Source: Elasticomyces elasticus (taxonomy: Eukaryota > Ascomycota > Dothideomycetes > Mycosphaerellales > Teratosphaeriaceae). Taken from it: a stretch of DNA of 64,000 nucleotides. Made by a program: the position numbers and the translations under genes. The stretch spans positions 1-64,000 of the forward strand of contig JAVRQT010000006.1 in NCBI GenBank assembly GCA_035926095.1, written 5' to 3'. The notes under the pieces were generated by a model. That model saw only the letters and a program-made list of their open reading frames with translations, did not search any database and was not told the DNA's origin. Positions 11,301 through 22,788 of this stretch are shown here, piece by piece; position 1 is the first letter of the stretch, and every line of letters begins with the position of its first letter.

Positions 11301-14300
11301 TGCCCCCGTTATCTTCTATATTGTTGTAGTCGAGCTAAAACACGTTCTTCCGCATACCGACAATATCGGGCAGCTGCGTTGTGCTCGGGTAATCCTCTAG
11401 TCTCTCGTAAATTGTCTTTTGAATTAATGTAGAGATTTTAGGCCGTATACGCCTCTAAACGTTTAGTTAGGCAAAGGGTATAGATAGTCTCCCGGGTTAG
11501 CTAACCGAGAGTCGTTTAAATTGGCTCCGATCTAGCTAATGCAATTTACCGCGGTCGCTTTTAAGAGACAAGTCGAGGAAGTTATTAATCGACGGCCGCA
11601 ACTGTTAGTAGTCGCTAATTTGGATGAAATGTTCTACGGAAGGCAGTAGTGCCGACATAATATACGGCTCTATTACCTTACTAGCTTCCTTACAAATAAC
11701 AACCTTAGACCGTACACGTCGTATAGTTAAAGAATTCTTAGTAAGGCCGCTTATTGTAATACCGATTACGTCCGAATTTTGTAGGACACGTCGGTTAACC
11801 TCCTCGTAGACATTCGAGAGATTATGTTGGCTCTATACGGCATCCTTAACAACCTCGAAGAATTCGGCCGCTGCGTCTTCTTAGATCTCTTTTGTCTAGA
11901 TTCTAATAAGTGCCTACCTCTTAGGAGACGAGAGCTCCTAGACATTCCGCTTTACCTTCTCGATAATAGTCGTTTAATCTACAGCTCTAGTCGACGATGC
12001 TATTATCGTAGCCGCGACGTCCTCCTACTTAATACTAGATGTCTATATCTCGAAAGGATGTCGCCTAACAGCCTTGAACCTATTAGGATCTATAGTATTG
12101 AATTGCTCGCATATACGTTGATACTTTTAGGCGAGGTAGTGTTAGAAAGCTCTCTATTCCGGTCGCTTTCTAACGCCGTGTACTCGTCCTAAAATGCGCC
12201 CCGAACGATTTTCGTGTTCCTCTAGCGCACGGTAAGCACTAGCAACTTGCTAACCTTCGTGTCTACTTTTCGACTCGGACTTTGTAATGTTCCTAAGGTT
12301 GTAGCCCTCCAATAACTCTAATTGGCTCTGTCCTCCGATACGAACGACTTTGCGAATTCCTGTAGCTATAAGATACTTAAGAAACTGATCTAGGGTATAG
12401 TTCGTGTAACACCTACGAATCTCTATTAGTTGATTTTCTACAATATGTTTAAAACCTATAACTTTGCTATACGAAGATGCAATACTTATATAACAAGAAT
12501 TGGACTAAGATTGGCCTTCGCTTTTACGCTCTAGAGAATTTGTATGATCTTCACTCCAACGTAAGACTTCCCAGTCCCGGGAGGACCTTAAATGAGGGCG
12601 AATTCGCGAGTGAGCGCAGCGATCAGCGCCGAACATTGCCCCCAATCAAGTCCCGTCTTGGTCTCCAGCTCCGCCATCAGAGTGAGATCCTGATCCGATG
12701 ATGTCGAAAGCAGTGACATGGCATTCGAATTACGACCGAGAATGGCATCGAGAGGAAACGCGAATCCAGCATGCCGAGCGTATAATGGCGGAGGAATTCT
12801 CAGTGCGATAGCAAGTTGGTCAACACGTGTTGGTAATATCCAATCCTGGAAAGGCATTCGGTTCAGGCGCTGCATATCTTGCAGACTTTTCAAGACAGGC
12901 GTGAATGTAGCTGCCAGAACGTGTGGAAATTCAAGCATAACACCGTGAATCTTCTCGCAGCTTAAATTCAGCAACATTCCGACGTGTTGCTGATCCTGAG
13001 TCGCAAGTTTTGTTGTAATGGTCGCTATGTTGTCGCTATAAGTCAGGCTGCCGTCGCTTTTGGGATCAGTGCTTCTCTCGGCGACGGTGAGAAACAGATG
13101 TTGAACACGTGAGTCCTGAATCCAGACGAAGGAGAGCAGTATACCTTCTTCTAGACGCCGCGATCCCTCCCACCAATTCCGCTTATCGGTTTTTTGCCTT
13201 TTGCGAACAGACTGAGGCTGTTGGAAAGAAAGCCTCGCCTGCAGGCCACCATGCTTCTCGAGGAGCAGGTAGCTCACGAAAGCATTGCCGTAGCTGTAAG
13301 TGCGATGGTCGCTGGATCCAGGCGTCGGGTTAGACACTTGCTTCGGGTCTTGAATAATAGCTTTCATAAAGCTACCGATGTCATCCTTTAGCTGGCCCAG
13401 GACATCGTGGCGAAGCAGGCGGAAGTACGTGTCTATGTATCTTTCCAGCTTGTTGTCCAGAAAGTGCGGCTGATCGGGATCGCTTAATGGCAATAACTCC
13501 TTTGCGTCACTCATGATTTCATCTCGAGTGGGAAATATGTTCATATCCGTAATGTCAGCTTTGTCGTTATCATGGCGTCCTCCTGGTTTTATTATATCAC
13601 GCGGGTAGGAGGTTAGGAGGGCTCTCGTCGACTGGTCTTGTTGCTCAGCGTCATCCCCTGTAGACAGCAAAGCATGGGCACGCGCGACCACAGAGCGGAG
13701 ATCTCCGACTCGGCTGATAATCAAGCTGGAGGTCACCACTGAATCCCCCATCATCAGCTTGGCAGAAGTGTCCAAGGAATCGAGTAGGTTCGGAAGGCCT
13801 TCGTTGAACCTAGCTCTTTGCTCGCGATGCAGCAATTCAGAGAGGGTTTCGAGGAGACCAACCAAGGTAGAGTTGAGCGTATCCGCCGGCGTCTTCCTGT
13901 GGGGATCGAGGAGAACACTCCCAACGATGTCGCAGACATGCTGAAAGAACGGAATCACTCTTGTGCCATTCGTTCCCGATATGAAACTGTACAAGTTTCC
14001 CACGTACGTATCCACAGAAAGGCAGTCAACCAGGGCTGGATGCGTCATGACTAAGAAGAACGATCGTGAAAGTTCAATAAAGCTCTGATACCGACCGATT
14101 TTTGCTCGGTCGCACAGAAGAGCTCGAATGTACTGCCGACCAAAATATTGATCTTCGTTTTCCAGGTCTCTCGGGAGAGTCTGTTTCCAGTCCCGGTCGA
14201 CTCCATTGACTGGAACAATCATTTAGCACGGAACCGCAATGTGTTGGAAAGCATAGTCGCAATGGGACCGCAACGTACGGATATTAAGAGCCTCCTCCCA

Positions 14301-14659
14301 CAAACATTGATTGGCAAGTAGCCCAGTTGCTTGAGGTGGTTTACGAATAGCACTTCTCCAGGAGATGTAGCTGGTTTTTGCTTCCACTTGCTCCGAAGAT
14401 TCAACGTCATGCCTGTCTCGCGATGCCAGTTTCCGGTCCAGATCGTGAGAAAATTTACATGAGCTTCCAAATTTGCCTGTAAATGAAAGGGTCATTCAGC
14501 GATTCGGTTGCGGAGGAAGACAATCAGTGGCAACATACATTTGCCTCTCTGGAAGTGGGTGCATATTTGTCGTTTAGGTGCGGAATCACCTGCGCTGCGT
14601 CCAGGGCCGCTTGTCCCTCCGTGTCTCCCGGAGTAAGATCCTCTCTGATAGTGTGCCAT
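8310..14659 (-). pseudogene. NFX1-type zinc-finger helicase (ZNFX1/Hrr1-like), 3' two thirds heavily mutated
   Basis: A very large superfamily-1 (Upf1-like) helicase gene. Start ATG 14659; exon 1 14659-14539; intron 14477-14538. The splice rebuilds a CCCH finger C-x7-C-x5-C-x3-H. The next frame is open to 12588 except for TAA at 14225-14223. It then continues after a TAA at 12587-12585 into GPPGTGKS, the Walker A motif. Beyond that point the same protein can still be followed through dense stops and Cys-to-Tyr changes: a decayed intron near 12430-12510, NRINVLLSRA of the helicase core near 10870, NF-X1-type zinc fingers (about 10,420-10,050), and a C-terminal RZ-type finger (YNCANSHP near 8500) and tail (QHYQAM, GVTRAERIEH near 8320). 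Relatives are RNA-silencing and heterochromatin factors (S. pombe Hrr1, animal ZNFX1). This copy cannot make a full protein. A truncated N-terminal product is possible. Confidence 0.85.
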
Positions 14660-15795
14660 GCCGACAGTGTTTGGCTCAAGATAGAGAGATGAAGAGCTTG
14701 GAGAGATGAAGAGCTTGAGGAAGGAGCGGAACTTCTGACATCGTTCACAAGGAAGAGGTGGGATGTGCTGAGACACCCTGCAAGCTCGAGCGCGTACATC
14801 TTCCCTTCCAGGTGGCACATGAATACTGTTGCAGGTGGACACAACACATGCATAGCCGCTAAGGTGGTCGAGCGGCGAGATAGCATCAAATCGGCCCAAT
14901 GAGCGACAAGGTGCGGGCCGATGCTCAGCACAGGCATCACCACTATCGTGTAAGCGAGCCGCACCTTGCTCGGCCCACGGTAGCAGGCTGCTATATGGTC
15001 GATCAGCGTCCCAGCTGGATGGTGTCATGACGTGATTCGCTCGATACTATGCTTACACTAAACGTGTCAGTGGTGGCTGCCCCCATGCAGAAGCTGCACG
15101 ATCCTGCGCATTGACGAGGCTTCTCATTTGTAACAGGCGCAGCGAGATATTGGTTATGAGCACGTGCATCATGATCTGTACTTCTTGGCACAGATCACAC
15201 CTTTTGGCATATATGTGCTCTGCTGTGCTCTGTGCAGATCACAACAAAGCGCAAGGAATATCCAATGTATATAGAGAACGACATTTCGTTTGTGAAATGG
15301 TGTTCAGCTCATTATTCATGCTCAGAACGCCAACTCATGCGACCAAAGCCACTGCAGCGTGCCACTTTGATCAGCCAGATGTTGAGACATATTCGCTGCA
15401 GCTACCAAGCAACAGGAACGAAAACACGGTTTTCACAGTACCATCTCCTTATCCCACACAAGATCATCCAATCCTGTCTGTGTAGTACACCTCACTCATG
15501 TAGATCGCCGTGCAGTGATGCAAGAGTGGTGGTCAAGATATTGGACCTTGGTACGCAAAGTCCCAATCAAGCTTAGCGGACCCTCGAAATGGTACGCTAG
15601 CGCCGGTGCGGTGTCGCGAGCTCTGTTCACATAAACAATCCGACCGACGCATCGGCCGCAGATACATTCAATACGGAGACGAGAATAACTACTTGTTCTG
15701 CAGCGATGACATACGCATTAGCTACTCTGCATGACCCTGCAGCTAGACTGCGCTGTATAGTCAGGCGTCGCTCACCTTGAAATCGTCGTTGTCGT
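14660..15795. other. Intergenic, no gene recognised
   Basis: Upstream region of the NFX1-type helicase and of the RNase III-like gene. Open frames here (for example 15111-15485) lack any recognisable domain. Probable promoter sequence for both flanking genes, with no motif I can name. Confidence 0.5.
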
Positions 15796-16386
15796 ATGCT
15801 TTTGCTGGGTCCATCGCACGTCCATCACAAATCAATCATCTGCACCATGATGGCAGAAGACGGGCAAGTCGATCAAGCCAAGCGATTGATTCTGTGGAAA
15901 CACAATGATTCGAGGCCTGTTAGGAAAGCACTGACTGCAGGAGACACAGAGAGCGACAATCGCGAAGGCAACCGAACTTTAGCTCGACTCGGCGACAGCG
16001 TCGTCAATCTCATTATCGGGACTATCTGTTTTCAGTCGGAAGTGCCGCGATGTAGGGTTTCTTCAGACGAGTCATGATTACGTCTGCAGTATCTGCATCT
16101 CTTGCTGATCCATCGAGGCACAGATGAGCAATGTACGACACAGAAGTTGGTGCAGGACAAGCGAATATGCAGTCGAAGAGCGGTGATGTGCGGGCTCGAC
16201 AAATTGGTGAAGACTAGTGTTTGGCAAGGCCGCGGTGGACCTCAGCCTGGAGTGTTGAAGAATGCCATGCACGCCCTCATTGCGGCCGCGTGGTCAAAAG
16301 CACAGGATTGGTTTCACACCGTTGCAGCCATGGCCGATCCGTGTTCCAGCCATGAGACGACCCTTCGACCCTTCGCGCTAGGCTGA
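15796..16386 (+). CDS. Small RNase III-domain-like protein
   Basis: The stretch TLARLGDSVVNLIIG (near residues 70-85) resembles the conserved LG-D-x-V segment of RNase III domains. It is followed in the next exon by AVMCGLDKLVKTS and LKNAMHALIAAAW, which resemble the second half of the fold (a GLD..I segment and an A-x-EALIGAVW-like segment). A TGA at 16075 in the straight reading is best avoided by an intron beginning near 16050 (GTAGGG) and ending near 16120. The start is probably ATG 15847 or 15850. The acidic signature normally found in catalytic RNase III (ERLEFLGD) is only partly present, so activity is doubtful. It sits next to a ruined RNA-helicase gene. A degraded copy of a larger gene cannot be excluded. 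Confidence 0.48.
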
Positions 16387-17410
16387 AAACGGACTTGTCG
16401 TCTCTCACACGAGCGATTCTACCGCTGTGGGACAGTCAGGTGACGCATGTACTGCCATGGTTGCATACGCATTACGTAAGCCATACAACTTCTGTCGAAG
16501 GTTGTCCTGCTCAGAAGACAGTACGTTGACATTGTTCTACGTGTAGTTGTATGGATCCACGTCAGTATATCCCTGCACCTTTCGTAGCATCATCGAAGTG
16601 TGTTACTCACTTGTCGCTCGCAACTCTCTTCCAATCTAATTGACTAGGCCAACATTGGAGGCTATCGGTCCGTTGAACTTCGACGGCGAGTCGGACAGTG
16701 CCATTCGCTATATCCCTGTCAAAGTGCGTGGACGCCTCAAGATCAACTCGTCTTTGATGACAATAGCGCAACGGACGAATCTGGTCAACGGGTTAGAATA
16801 GACCAAGCATCACAGCCGGAGAATACGGACACTTGTCAACCAATCAGCAACCCCAACCAAAGATGTCGAGAGGACCATCGGCACACCATACGTGCAAAGC
16901 TCTATGCATACGATGACTTAGCCATCTGTCACGTCTGGGTTGGCAAAAAATACTCAGTCTTATTCGTCGTTCCAAGCATTGATAGAGAAAGCAGACCTCG
17001 TACTTAGGCACCGGCACAATGCTTGAACGCCTATGACTTCTTATGGGATTTTCCATCGGCAGGGGTTTTGGCAACGCAGCCGTGCATTGGAAATTCTGAC
17101 TCCGAGATCAACCTCCCTAGACTTGAATAGTAACTCTACTTTTCGCCAAGGGAGAACTGGCACCGGGACGATCGTCAAGACTATACTGTCGGAGGTACAC
17201 CCGTCGAAAGCAGCGGCAAGGGAGTACTGCAAAGCCATCTCAATGCGGTCGAATGCACAATGTAGGAGACATCGTAGGAAACTCGCTTGTCTGCCTCCTT
17301 ATATCCGGGGGAGCTAAAGAGAAGCATATGCTGGATTAGTGGAGGAACAAATCCTGTGGTCGAACAGATGAATGCGATGCACGACTAAAGATCTGTGGCT
17401 CCGGGCTAAG
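16387..17410. other. Intergenic, no gene recognised
   Basis: About 1 kb without a frame I can assign. Open frames at 16844-17074 (minus) and 17033-17317 (plus) overlap each other and match no family I know. Confidence 0.5.
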
Positions 17411-17865
17411 TCAGTCCTGGACCAGTCCCGACAGATCTAACATATGTAGCAGACAGCTGTACGAAGTTTCCGAATCGCCGCTCGACCACCTGCAGACGGT
17501 TAATGTCATCTATCTGTAGTAGAGAATTGCTTATCTTTACGGGTAACGCTCTTTCTTTATACTCTTCTGCTACGAGGCCAATTATACGGCTGAACTCTTC
17601 GTATCGCTTGTCGAAGACAGCTAGTTTAGCATCCCGTCCAGACTGAGACTAGGACACATAACGGCTCTTAGCTAAATCTTCTAGGCATTCGAAGGAGAGC
17701 ACAAGACGAGGTCGCCGATCGAGTCCTCCGCCGCCTTAGCTTGCTCTATTGTTCGAGGAAAGCCGTCAATTACGATGTTCTCGAAGCCATTTGCGCGTAG
17801 AGGAGCAATTGCATCCTGCAATATAGGCAACAGATCGTCGATATCTAGGAGCACACACTAGAGAA
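17411..17865 (-). pseudogene. Adenylate-kinase-like (NMP kinase) relic
   Basis: Read on the minus strand this gives NIVIDGFPRTIEQAKAAE, which fits the adenylate kinase signature D-G-[FYI]-P-R-x(3)-[NQ], then a frameshift near 17700, then FECLEDLAKSRYVS with a TAG, SGRDAKL, FDKRYEEFSRIIGL and EEYKERALPVKI. That order (DGFPRT, LID-like arginine region, K-RYEEF) is the C-terminal half of a nucleoside monophosphate kinase. The P-loop half is missing from the 5' side. Both a frameshift and an internal stop make it a relic. Confidence 0.62.
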
Positions 17866-18336
17866 AACAATCAACGACGCGCCGAGGCAATGTCTCATTC
17901 TTCACTTTCACTGGACGTCTTAGATGGTCGCCGACAGACAGGTGCGCGTAATTGCGATCGGTGCACCATCTTTGGCATAGCGTACCCTGGCCACTCGCGG
18001 GAGCATCTGGATGAGATTAGTCCTATGTGGTATATAAGCAGTAGTAGTACTGATCTATCACGAAAACTATCATACTGCAGAGGAGTGTCTCTCTCTTTCT
18101 ATAGGCACAACTCAAGTGAACCCTTGCCACCTTACTTACTCTTCATCGGCCTTAGCTGACCGCATGCACGTCTCTACACCCCGCATTCGAGCTCGTGGCG
18201 TACGCATACTGTTCGAACAGCGCGTCTGTTCTCCTCGCAGTTCATCTCGAGAGACGCACTGTACCTTTGCCGATATAAAACGCTGCTCGTTGTATTGCTG
18301 TTTCGCCTTCTTATAACTTCTGTTAACTGTGCTACT

Positions 18337-18513
18337 ATGTCTCGATTCATCCTTGCTCTACTGGTCGCTGCTTTGCTTGTGTGGCTCTCACGAGTCCAAC
18401 TTGCTGGGCTCGTGGCCATGTGCGTTCCCGTGCCGTTGAAATTCTTGCCTTGCAACAATGCAATGTGTGCCAATGTCTCCGGTCGTGATCTTGTCGTACC
18501 ATACGCCGCATAA
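18337..18513 (+). CDS. Possible small secreted or membrane peptide, 58 aa
   Basis: ATG at 18337 opens a 58-residue frame. Residues 2-30 are strongly hydrophobic (FILALLVAALLVWL then a second hydrophobic run), followed by a short tail with two cysteines (LPCNNAMCANVSGRD). GATATAAAA at about 18274 lies some 60 bases upstream and could serve as a TATA box. It could be a signal-peptide-bearing small secreted protein or a single-pass membrane peptide. No family is recognised and a chance frame is possible. Confidence 0.3.
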   Translation: MSRFILALLVAALLVWLSRVQLAGLVAMCVPVPLKFLPCNNAMCANVSGRDLVVPYAA

Positions 18514-21500
18514 ATTCTCTCGATAGAGCTTGCGTAAAGCTAGCATGTGAAGCACGTCTTAACCATGGGAAGATTCTCAAATTCGACTGCAATGTTTCAA
18601 TGGCCATTTACACCCCAGCTTGTACGAGACTTCGGATATGATGAAGGATGCCGAGACAGTCGTTGGTAAGTACGTGCCCATCATGAGGCACAAGTTTAGG
18701 ACTCTGTACATGGCCAGGAACAAAGTGATTGAGAGGGTCGCTGCCTCGGACCACGTCATTAGTCTGAGCGCATCCCGAGCCACGAACAAGACTAAGTCCG
18801 ACATCCTCCTCCCGTACTTGCGCGGCGGTTTCGTCTAGGTCCCGTAGACAGGTGACTCTGTGGACGGACCTGGATGGCACATTTTGACCAGCAGGCGACA
18901 TCCACGCTTTTAGTGGCGGCTGCCTTGTAGGAAACACAGGTCAAATCGAGCGTGGGCACTTAGGAGCTAAGGCGTGGTGTGTATTGCAGTGCTTTCTAAG
19001 CTGTTTGACGCAACAAAGCGCACGACTTGTTCAGATATGGATGAAGCCATCATTGTTGACGAATTGGCGCCAAGACCTAAATGTCTCTTCGTGTTTGCAG
19101 GCACCAGTGTCTTGGCACGGCTCGATATGAGTGAATAGTGGACACCCGCTGCGGTGACCTCTCATGAGGTCTGTAGTACCTTTTCAGCTGCAACAGACGC
19201 TTTACCAGAGTTAGCGGTCGAAATTGAGGTCACAACTTGCGTTGTGTTACGTTGTCTGGTGAAGCTGTACCCTTCAGCATCGACGTCGAGGGCCACCAGG
19301 CACCTGGTGGCGATTGAAATGCCTTGATAGAAGGTAGAGAGCGTCCCATCTTCGACAAGTCCTCGCTCCAGCAACTATCCAGCTTCATGATCGAAGACTT
19401 GTGTGCGCATATTGGTCCACTCTTGCCAGTCAAGAAAGTAGCGCAACCTAAAGGTGCTCCAGAAGGTATAACCTCCTATACAGATTCGAAGGGCGCTGAC
19501 AGGAATTCGGTCTGGAAGCATCATGACATACAATGCACTGAATAACTGTTGATGTTCAATGTCATCGTCACTTGCAGTGGCCATCCAACACGCCACAATG
19601 ATGGAATCGAATGTCGCGATACTGGACATACAAGCTGTCGCCCATGTACCTTGAATCATGGATGCACTTGAGAGTGCAAGGTAGGCTATCTATCTGCTGC
19701 TTCGAAATCAATTGAAATTTTGGCGCTGTGTGTGAAACCTCCCATCCACTGTACATGGCCGATCCGTATGTTTTGTTCGAGTCCACTGCTGATCCCATGT
19801 GCGAACAGAACTGCTCGGTTTTGCTTTTATCGCAGAAGCTTTTCCTGTGGACTTGATATTGGACGCCACGGAGGCGATCGAGTCGAGCGCGCTGTAGAGA
19901 GTACATTTGTTCGGGCTCCGAACCAAGATACGACGTTCCTCGCTACAGCATTACAAAAAGAGTCTTTGGTTTGCAAATGTACTTCGTTTGGCTATTGGAG
20001 AATCGTTGGCGGAAATACGCCGGAGCTTGATCCTCTGTGAAATGCAGGGAGAGCGATGTCTCCGCCATGAAGTGCCTTGACGAGCCGCTGAATCTAATGG
20101 TACAATGACCTTGAGTGAAGCTACCACCAGCGATTTTCGAAGATGAAGCTCAAAGTCTCGAGCACCATTATAGCCCTCATGTGAGCAAGGAGGACTCACC
20201 ACAAGACATGGCTCATGACTCCAGATATGCCAAGATCGTAGAGAGACGTAGCTACCTTGGCGGTATGTTGGATCATCGAGGCAAACTGCAGGAGGAATAA
20301 GAGAGAGGATTGGCTCCAGAGATCCGGCAACCACGTGAGATACAAGGGCCTTCATTGTAATCAATCCTGGCTCCTGAGCGTTCCTCTCAGCATTGCGTAG
20401 CTTGTGGAACCTGCGGCAAACTCCGACGTGGACCCACTCCCTGGAGAGGGCAGTCTCCTGGTTACCGCAGACTACAATCGCGCTATAGTATCGCATGGCG
20501 ACACCACAACCCTTGACGCCAAGCCTACCCTGCCGTATGTATGGCACCCTGGTCTTGGCACTTTACTCTTCACTGCCTTCGTGCTGGCTGAATATACAAC
20601 ATCCAAGATCCTAGGGTATTGCGTGCTAGCTGCATCTGCGACACCATGGTTTTAGCGTATATAGCGACGCTAGGATTTACTTAGAGAAGGCGGGTATATA
20701 CCTCACGCATAGAGGCACCGGTGGGCAATACACTTGTACAATCACACTTGAGAAGGCCGTTAGGCCTTTGGTTTGAATGCCGTCCACTCTGCGGACTGAA
20801 CGCCGCGTTCACTCTATATCCCTGCTGTAGCATGCAACTGCGAAAGATAGTGCATAGCCCACGGCTGAAGCCGTTGCCAAAGCACGCAGGTCTCGTTCCG
20901 ATAAGTCAACCTATAGTATATCACTCCAATGTTGCAACAGGCTTGTTCCGTCTCGCAGCTTTGGCGCAGGACTTTGTATCCGCGCTTGAAGGATGGACTT
21001 GCAATTGATTATTTAGAGGTTACAAGGATGCGCCATCGTTTGTTCTAGCTTCATCATGAGCATAAAGAGGAAAGCGGAGATGGTACGACTGTCTCGTAGT
21101 CCCACACGAACATCTATGGGATGGAGATGGTCGCAGCGCTAAGTCGAGCAGCTGGTGAGCCAAGGGATCTACACTTCTGGGGGATGTTGCTATTATCACT
21201 CCATACCTGGGCCGACTTTCGCAGCAGGGTACTGAAACTACAGTAAGGACAGTGTCCTTCTGTCTGGGTTACTGCAAATTCCTTGCGGGACGAGTCGGGA
21301 GGTCGGAATAGATACAAACGGAGACACTCTGCTCGCGCTGGGCCGAGGGGACGATTTGCTGAAAGAGAAGATTTGTTTTCGGTCCTGGGCAAAACCGAAG
21401 CTTGGTTACCTTCGTCGCCTCGAGCTGGAAGACGAGGGTGAATGTACAGTGCCAGCGATGAAAGCCATATGTGAGGCCATACATTTCCGTGCCACTATGG

Positions 21501-22788
21501 AGCATGGTTCCCCGGGTGTTCATGAGCTGATTGCGACAGGAAAGGTTACCAGGAAGTACAATTTCACAAACGCACCGCGACTGTGGAGTATGTGTTGGCT
21601 TCGCCAAGCGCATAAGAGGCCGTCGATCCCAGATCTTAGGGAGCTTTTGAAAGCGGCGCACAACTTACATGCTGATGAGGACTATTCGCGAATTTCCTTC
21701 GACTCGATCCGCCTCCACATCGGATTTTTCGGTCTAAGGTAGGGACTGGCGCTAGAACTCCGAGGTAGGAGGCAGCCAAGGTCATTGGTGCTTGACTGAC
21801 GGGTGGACAGTTTACCTCAACGAACGGCGGGCGAAAATGGTACAGGAGCTTGATGAGATCGTGCAGACTGCGACGAGCGCGTTGTCGTCGCACAGCAATA
21901 GTCATCGGGGCGAGATATGTTCGGCGTGGGCCGCGCAGGTCCGAAATCGTGGACTATGGCCGCTTCGGCGGACCAGTCAAGAATGCAGTATAGAGGGCCT
22001 TTTAGAAACTCTGGAGGCGTTTGAAGAACCACGACATCTGTTGCAGGGTTGAGACCTGTATGGTTGCCGAAACCAGTACTAGATCTCCAAGGCAAATTCG
22101 CGGTGGCTCGGGGTGTCACATATGCCAAGAAAGCGGGTCTATGTCTTTATTGCATCTTGACGGGCGCTCGACAGGGAAGGTGGACAGTGTCGACTCCGTC
22201 ATGACGACGACTGACATAGTCACCTTATATCGGGAACATTTGAGGCCGGTGTTGCACTGTATATTTAAACCTTGATTTCTGGTGGTATTGAGCAAGAAGG
22301 TGTCTCACGGTCTCCCATAGTCTTCCGCATTCTGGCATCTGAGGGGTCGGCTTAGTGAATGTTGATAGGATCTTGATGAATGCAACGATACGTCACTACG
22401 ATCACTCATCTTGAAAGAACGAACAAGTCTGTCACGATGCGTTGTACCACGTGGTGCACGCCAGCGAGGCAGCAACATCACATACGCAAAGCTAAACACA
22501 AGCTGTGTAGGATGGTGAGTGAAAGAGGCACAGGGGTGGCGCACGATTTCTAGCCGGCGCTACGTCATGAAACCTGAATTTACGCTCGCGGGTCCCATGC
22601 TGAGGAGCGAACGTGATCGATTTCTCCTGCTTTTCCATCCACGTTGCATCGCGACGAGCCGTGTCGAAATTCCGAATGTCTTCAGCAAGAGTGAAGAATT
22701 GACAGCCAAGCCGCAAAACTTCGTTGTCTACAAAACGAAACGTAAGTTGGCCGATACCCTGATGTCTACGGTCCTTCCCATACGCTGA
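18514..22788. other. 4.3-kb stretch with no gene I can name
   Basis: Many medium open frames occur on both strands (for example 19375-19659 minus, 19951-20547 minus, 21356-21742 plus, 21817-22128 minus). None shows a clear family signature, and none joins convincingly to another through GT-AG introns. The minus frame at 19375-19659 has a hydrophobic stretch ending in FWSTFRLRYFLDW that might be part of a decayed membrane protein. I would treat the stretch as eroded sequence. Confidence 0.4.

Noticed and set aside
21356..21742. Possible second HET-type frame
   Set aside because: A segment with LRELLKAAHNLHADEDYSR vaguely recalls HET C-terminal regions, but no HET core motif is present.
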